Source: Caldimonas mangrovi (GTDB lineage Bacteria > Pseudomonadota > Gammaproteobacteria > Burkholderiales > Burkholderiaceae_C). Taken from it: a stretch of 64,000 nucleotides of DNA. The notes beneath the pieces were generated by a model. The model did no database searches. It had not been told where the DNA came from and saw only the letters and a program-made list of their open reading frames with translations. Every line of letters starts with the position of its first letter. Position 1 is the first letter of the stretch. Positions 59,909-64,000 of this stretch are shown here, piece after piece. The DNA lies in contig NZ_JAMKFE010000005.1 in assembly GCF_023721835.1 (NCBI RefSeq), positions 349,960 through 413,959 of the forward strand. Reading direction: 5' to 3'. Made by a program: the position numbers and the translations under genes.

Positions 59909-61719
59909 GGCACGAAGACCCGCACTCGCAGTCCGTTGATTCGGCTATGTTCAGCGAACTTGACGCTGTCGAGCCCGAGGCACTCGGAGGCCATTGCGTT
60001 CAGCAGCAACAGACCCCGCAAGCGAGCTGGTTCTGACCTAGCGATAGCCTGGGCCACCGCCTCATAGGCCAGACGATCTTGTTTCAGTCCTCCAGCATTC
60101 CTGTCTTTGGACTTCAAGCGGGCGACCAGGTCCGCGGAGTCTGCCGCAGCAGGCTCAATGCCGTCGATGGCCTTCGCCAGGGAGGGGTCACCGTCAAGCA
60201 CCCACCCGAAGGCATCTTCAATGGCCCAGCTGTCCGGCCATCGCAATGCCCTTGATGGCCGCGGTGAACTACCCGCTAGGCCCGCAATGTACCCGTCTCC
60301 TGCCTCGTCACCGTCCACCAGGCAGACAATGCAAGGGTGTAGAGGGTGAAGCCGCTTATAGGTCGGGACGACTTGAGCATCGATCGTCCTCACGATGCCG
60401 ACGTGCGTCAGGAATCGGGAATCGGAACCAGATTCCCAGGTTTGGCTGGAATCGACAGCCATGGCCAGGAGATTGAGGATTTCGACGTCGATCGAGCCTT
60501 CCGGGACAAGCAGGCTGTCGTGCATCAAAGCAGCAATAGTTTCCTGACGGTGGATCTCGAACAGTCGACGCACCGGGTTAGAGTCGCTAGCCAGTGATGA
60601 AGCCGTGCTCAACGGTGTCGAGGTGAGCTTGCCGCCTTCGTTGCGAAGCACGTGCAGCGCCTTCGGGTCGGACATCCCCGCCACCGTAGGCGAATGCGAG
60701 GTAATAAAGGTCTGGGCCGAAAGCGACTGCAGTCGCTGCACGACGCGGCGTTGTAATGGCGGAGGAATGTGGAGCTCGGGCTCTTCAAGCGCCATCCAGA
60801 AGCTCTGGCCGTCCTTAGCGCGGCGTCGGCCGAAATGGAACAGCAGCAGCAGGCTCTGCATGGAGACCAAGCCCGTACCGTGGCGTCGCGCGGGGATGTT
60901 CGGGGCAGCATCGCCGAACGCGAAGTGCGGCACCAAGGATTCCATTACCCCGTCGCTGTCGGTAGAGGTCAATCGCAGGCGCAGGCTTGGGCCCTGGGGG
61001 AAAAAGCCCTTCAGCTCGTTTTCGAGCTCGTCCACGATAGGCGCGAGCTTAGGATCTGTTTCTACCGGGTTTGCCGGTTCCCGCAGCCTGTCGCGCTCGC
61101 TCAGGATGGCCTGTGCTGGAAGCCCGTCGCCGCTGGTAAGGACGCGTCGGAACAGTTCGCTGCCGAACGAAATGACTCGATCCCAGGTGCGGCTGGCTGG
61201 CACCAGGAAGAAGCCCACTTCGCGCAACAGCCGAGACGGGACCGGTGGGTAGGCATCGTCCTCGAACACGTCCGCTTCGGCGTCGTCCACGAAGTAGCGA
61301 ACGGTCTCGACCTCAAGGCTCATCCGTTCAAATCGGGCTGCGAATCCCACTTGGCAAGCCAATACGGACTTCGCGTTGACCGGCTCCGGCAGCAACTCGC
61401 CGGTTTCTTCGTGCACCCACTTGGGTACGGCCCGATCCGGACCGAACCAGTCGGTGTGCTTGGATGCGTCGTTGCTTTTGAACCCCACGATGGTGGCTGT
61501 CAGTTTGATCCGATCGGTCGGTCCCGGGTTGCCGCCATAGAAATCGTGCTCAGTGAGGGAGCGCACCATGCGGTCACGACCGAACAACAGAGCCAGCGCC
61601 TCAATGACAGTTGTCTTGCCACTGTTGTTGGCGCCGATGAACACGTTGTGCTGGTTCAGCCTCAGATCCGCTTCCCGAATGCCACGGAAGTTCCGGACGC
61701 TCAGCGACGCCAGTTGCAT
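59905..61719 (-). CDS. OLD-family ATPase/TOPRIM nuclease, Gabija GajA-like
   Basis: 604 residues. ABC-type ATPase half: Walker A GANNSGKTT (29-37), Walker B FWMALEEPELHIPP, and switch FITSHSP. C-terminal TOPRIM half: first acidic residue in LLVPEGSIDVEILNLLAM, then VCLVDGDEAGDGY (D-x-D). GajA nicks or cuts DNA when nucleotide pools fall during phage infection (established for Gabija). First gene of a two-gene minus-strand unit with the helicase, convergent to jetABCD. Confidence 0.84.
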   Translation of the reverse strand: MQLASLSVRNFRGIREADLRLNQHNVFIGANNSGKTTVIEALALLFGRDRMVRSLTEHDFYGGNPGPTDRIKLTATIVGFKSNDASKHTDWFGPDRAVPKWVHEETGELLPEPVNAKSVLACQVGFAARFERMSLEVETVRYFVDDAEADVFEDDAYPPVPSRLLREVGFFLVPASRTWDRVISFGSELFRRVLTSGDGLPAQAILSERDRLREPANPVETDPKLAPIVDELENELKGFFPQGPSLRLRLTSTDSDGVMESLVPHFAFGDAAPNIPARRHGTGLVSMQSLLLLFHFGRRRAKDGQSFWMALEEPELHIPPPLQRRVVQRLQSLSAQTFITSHSPTVAGMSDPKALHVLRNEGGKLTSTPLSTASSLASDSNPVRRLFEIHRQETIAALMHDSLLVPEGSIDVEILNLLAMAVDSSQTWESGSDSRFLTHVGIVRTIDAQVVPTYKRLHPLHPCIVCLVDGDEAGDGYIAGLAGSSPRPSRALRWPDSWAIEDAFGWVLDGDPSLAKAIDGIEPAAADSADLVARLKSKDRNAGGLKQDRLAYEAVAQAIARSEPARLRGLLLLNAMASECLGLDSVKFAEHSRINGLRVRVFVP

Positions 61720-62406
61720 TGCGGCCCTCTGCTTCTTGAGTTTTGATGCGGCCGAATTTTGTCGTCCTGGCGCGATGGCGGCTACGTGAGTAGCCCTAAT
61801 GGAAACAAGTCCGCGCCATCGAGGTGGTTAGCCATCGCCTAGAGCCGCCGGTACAAGTGGCGGCGGCGGCAGCCCAGTGTTCATGCGCGTCCAATGGATT
61901 TCCCAGGGGCGACGCCTTGGCCGGCACCCAACGGCTACAGCGAGTGGACGGCCGCTCAACGCAGCGGCCGGTGCCGATCCCCTGCACTTCCCGCAAACCG
62001 CCGGCTGCGACCGACTGCTCCTGGCCGGAAGTGCGAGTTCCCAGCAGTTGCCGAGGGCGGTCGTTGGCAGCTGCGGCAGCCGAGGGGAAGGTCCACTGCT
62101 GGGCGAAGACGCCAACTCAACATGTCGGCCAGAAGCGGACGTCGGTCACGCAACCCGGCAGCGGTCAGTAATGGGCAGGCGTAGTGGCGTCCATCTGGAT
62201 TGCTAACCCTCTGCCCAGTTGCTCGGTTCCGGGCCCAAACCCGGCATGTTGCAGGGTTTGCGGTTCTTGTTATCAGCGTGCGTCGAACCCAGCGTCGGCG
62301 GCAGGCCCGCGTCCATGCTTGCACCTTCCCCCATTGGAGGGGCGTGCGACCCGGTTGCGCGCGGGGTGTTACACGGCAAAATGCAGTCGATATTAATTCA
62401 TGCGTC
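61720..62406. other. Long non-coding stretch in the island
   Basis: 687 bp. Several overlapping frames exist on both strands but all have Arg/Pro/Cys-rich, low-complexity translations and no ribosome site. It contains GTCGG/CCGAC-rich segments and AGAAGCGGACGT-like words that recur in decayed intergenic DNA of proteobacteria (impression). Probably remnant sequence and the promoter region of the OLD/helicase pair; no promoter is clear. Confidence 0.5.
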
Positions 62407-63033
62407 ATGAACACTGCGCCTCCGCGTCTTGAAACAGCAATCCGCGCTCACTTTGCTCCGCTGCTCCGGCGCGAAGGGTTCACCGGATCCGGACGCACAT
62501 TCCGTCGCGTGGTCGACGAGGCAATTCACGTTGTTAATGTCCAAGGCTTTTGGTTTGGGGGCAGCTTCGCCGTAAACTTGTCTGTGCACCCTCTGGGGCT
62601 GCCGTGTGTTGGGGGCGCACCCGCAGACCCTAAGAAGATCACTGAAGAGTGGTGTGAGTTTCGGCACCGCCTCACCGAAGGACCAGCTGGTCGCATATGG
62701 AGCCACGATGGAACGGCTGAGGGTATGGCCGCGGCCGTAGTTGACGCGGCTGAGGTGTTTGAACAGCACGGGCTTGCGTTCTTCGGCAAGTTCTACGGCC
62801 CGGCATCGATTCTTCGCGCTCTCACTCCGGCGGAACTAGCGTCTGAGTCTGAAACACTTCGCCTCTATTCTCACGGTAGCACTATCCGCTTGGCATATAC
62901 CTTCGCTCGTGTTCGCCAACTGCGCGGACGGCATGAAGAGGCGGCCGCGTTCGCTCGGTGGGCTCTGTCGGAGGGCGCGCAGCCACCCTTCGAAGGCTAT
63001 GCTGAGCTACGCAAGCTCGCCAATGACGCATAA
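62407..63033 (+). CDS. DUF4304-like protein, unknown function
   Basis: 208 residues from the ATG at 62407 (MNTAPPRLETAIRAHFAPLLRREGF). The opening matches DUF4304 (LRREGFTGSGRTFRRVVDEAIHVVNVQGFWFGGSFAVNLSVH). A helical C-terminal part follows (RLAYTFARVRQLRGRHEEAAAFARWAL). Such proteins are scattered in polymorphic-toxin immunity and defence settings, but no partner toxin is seen here. No ribosome site before the ATG. Confidence 0.7.
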   Translation: MNTAPPRLETAIRAHFAPLLRREGFTGSGRTFRRVVDEAIHVVNVQGFWFGGSFAVNLSVHPLGLPCVGGAPADPKKITEEWCEFRHRLTEGPAGRIWSHDGTAEGMAAAVVDAAEVFEQHGLAFFGKFYGPASILRALTPAELASESETLRLYSHGSTIRLAYTFARVRQLRGRHEEAAAFARWALSEGAQPPFEGYAELRKLANDA

Positions 63034-63078
63034 CCCCTCCATGCCGCTCATGTCGAAAGTTAGGCGGCGTAAAAGGCC

Positions 63079-63486
63079 ATGACACTACCGTCCGCTGAAG
63101 TCGAATTCATTCAGATGTTCGTCAAGCCGACGCTTAGAGACCGTTGGCTACACCAACTCGATTCTCCAAAGAGGCGGTCAAAGCAGTTGCAGCGCCTGCA
63201 CCACGGCTTCTACTTCGAAGCACGGTCGATGGAACACGTAAAACACCATGCTGCGCATCGAGCGGACTTCATTGCGATGCTCAGGCGGTACGGAGCAGGT
63301 GGCCCCGTGCACGTCATTTCGGCGCATTCGTCTCGCGACGGCAACGCGTATTCCTTTGAGGAGGCCATCGATCCGAACGAGGGGGTCGCCAGGTCCCATT
63401 CAACCATTTGCATCTACAGTCCGAAGTCGCTTGCCGTCTTCGCTGATGAATACGATCGCTATGTGCTCTGGAACGGCGCCGCCTAG
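63079..63486 (+). CDS. Orphan small protein, possibly truncated by IS insertion
   Basis: 135 residues, MTLPSAEVEFIQMFVKPTLRDRWLHQL. No family recognised. Arg/His-rich N-terminal half, then GGPVHVISAHSSRDGNAYSFEEAI and a helix. The stop TAG at 63484-63486 consists of TA, the usual IS630-family target, plus the first base of the IS-like end, so the natural C-terminus may have been lost. Starts 45 bp after the DUF4304 gene. Confidence 0.55.
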   Translation: MTLPSAEVEFIQMFVKPTLRDRWLHQLDSPKRRSKQLQRLHHGFYFEARSMEHVKHHAAHRADFIAMLRRYGAGGPVHVISAHSSRDGNAYSFEEAIDPNEGVARSHSTICIYSPKSLAVFADEYDRYVLWNGAA

Positions 63487-63873
63487 TGTCCTGTCGCAAA
63501 AATATCTTGCATTAATTTTGCATGTCCTCCGGTACATTGACGGCCGGAGAACGACGATGCACCTGCGTGAAGACGCGACGATCGAGTTGAGCCAAGAGCA
63601 GCGCGCCGAATTGGAGAAGGTGGCGCGTTCGCGGCGCACACCACAAGCGGTTGCGCAGCGTGCTCGCATCGTGCTGATGACGGCCGATGGGATGTTGCCA
63701 GGAACCATCGGCGAGCAACTCGGCGTGTCGCAGCCAACGATCCGCAAGTGGCGCGCGCGATATGCCGAGCAAGGGTTGCCAGGATTACGTAGTGAGCCGC
63801 GGCCAGGTCGCCCGAGGACGCTGGACGATCAGCGAGTCGCGGACTTGCTGAACCAAGCGCTGCAGACGCGTCC
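63484..63873 (+). mobile_element. IS630-family insertion sequence, left part only
   Basis: Begins at a TA dinucleotide (63484-63485) with TAGTGTCCTGTCGC and carries the 5' part of an IS630-type transposase. Its right part is displaced by an IS3-family element beginning at 63874. The left boundary is inferred from the TA rule because the right end is out of the window. Confidence 0.7.
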
Positions 63874-63895
63874 TGAATCGCCCCGGGTTCAGTAG
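63557..63895 (+). pseudogene. IS630-family transposase, N-terminal fragment
   Basis: 112 codons. Helix-turn-helix pair RTPQAVAQRARIVLMTADGM and GTIGEQLGVSQPTIRKWRARYAEQGLPGL, GRPRTL linker typical of IS630/Tc1 family DNA-binding domains. True sequence ends at about residue 105 where the IS3 end begins; the last codons (ESPRVQ, stop) are encoded by IS3 DNA. The DDE catalytic domain is missing, so it is inactive. Confidence 0.85.
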
Positions 63896-64000
63896 ACACC
63901 TTCGAGCCTCAAACTGAGGCCCAATAGGAGGTGCCATGAAGACCAACCAACCGTACCCTGAAGAGTTCAAGATCGAAGCGGTCAAGCAGATCACGGAGCG
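63874..64000 (+). mobile_element. IS3-family insertion sequence, left end (truncated by window)
   Basis: Starts with TGAATCGCCCCGGG, an end typical of the IS3 family (recalled), inside the IS630 transposase. GCCTCA-AAC-TGAGGC hairpin (63906-63920) and AGGAGG precede its first gene. The rest is beyond the right edge. Confidence 0.8.
63936..64000 (+). CDS. IS3-family transposase OrfA (partial)
   Basis: MKTNQPYPEEFKIEAVKQIT, the usual opening of the IS3 OrfA helix-turn-helix protein, with AGGAGG 7 nt before the ATG. Only about 21 residues are in the window. Confidence 0.85.
   Translation, partial: MKTNQPYPEEFKIEAVKQITE

Noticed and set aside
61824..62171. Frames in the 687-bp gap as a small gene
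   Set aside because: Arg/Pro/Cys-rich low-complexity translation, no ribosome site and several equally open frames on both strands.

Overview
The window looks like the chromosome of a high-GC betaproteobacterium of the order Burkholderiales, probably from the Rubrivivax/Leptothrix/Caldimonas side (placement inferred from gene order and protein character, not from a database search). Core-genome blocks typical of this group fill most of it: rimP-nusA-infB-rbfA-truB-typA, thrS-infC-rpmI-rplT-pheS-pheT-ihfA followed by a MerR-type gene and tRNA-Pro(GGG), plus fabI, dusA and aceA.

Layout. 1-6299 (minus strand): a maltose/maltodextrin operon in the order lamB, GH13 alpha-glucosidase, malK, malE, malF (malF runs off the left edge). 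It is divergent from glk (glucokinase, 6942) across a 640-bp control region rich in inverted repeats. 7938-9669: a secreted SHOCT-domain protein and fabI. 9789-18250: the transcription/translation operon. 18309-21373: an EamA transporter, a 3-hydroxyisobutyryl-CoA hydrolase-like gene and dusA. 21370-29423 (minus): an orphan type VI secretion cargo cluster with VgrG, a DUF6484-like protein, DUF2169, a thiolase-fold protein, a DUF4150 (PAAR-like) protein with a C-terminal PD-(D/E)XK nuclease, a DUF3396 immunity candidate and a TIGR02270 protein. 29647-37993: polyamine/omega-amino-acid catabolism (EamA transporter, aldehyde dehydrogenase, two class III aminotransferases, PuuA-like and PuuD-like enzymes, Lrp/AsnC regulator). 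38267-39565: isocitrate lyase. 39741-47656: the thrS-pheST-ihfA operon, preceded by a Thr-rich leader peptide and a complete attenuator.

From tRNA-Pro (47687-47763) rightwards the character changes abruptly to accessory DNA: DUF1173, a lipoprotein, a WYL regulator, a complete Wadjet-type condensin system (jetABCD), a convergent Gabija-like pair (OLD/TOPRIM nuclease plus UvrD-like helicase), small orphan genes and nested insertion sequences (IS630-family remnant cut by an IS3-family element) at the right edge. This reads as a defence island inserted at the tRNA-Pro gene; its far end and any integrase lie outside the window.

How it works together: maltodextrin enters by LamB and MalEFGK, is cut to glucose by the GH13 enzyme and phosphorylated by Glk. 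The leader peptide upstream of thrS carries six Thr codons and two adjacent Phe codons, matching the two synthetases (ThrS, PheST) in the operon it precedes. In the island, the WYL protein sits first in the jet operon behind a cluster of palindromes, so it is the likely switch for Wadjet. The most notable signals are the thrS attenuator, the ATC start of infC, the DUF4150-nuclease/immunity pair, and the two-system defence island with unannotated neighbours.
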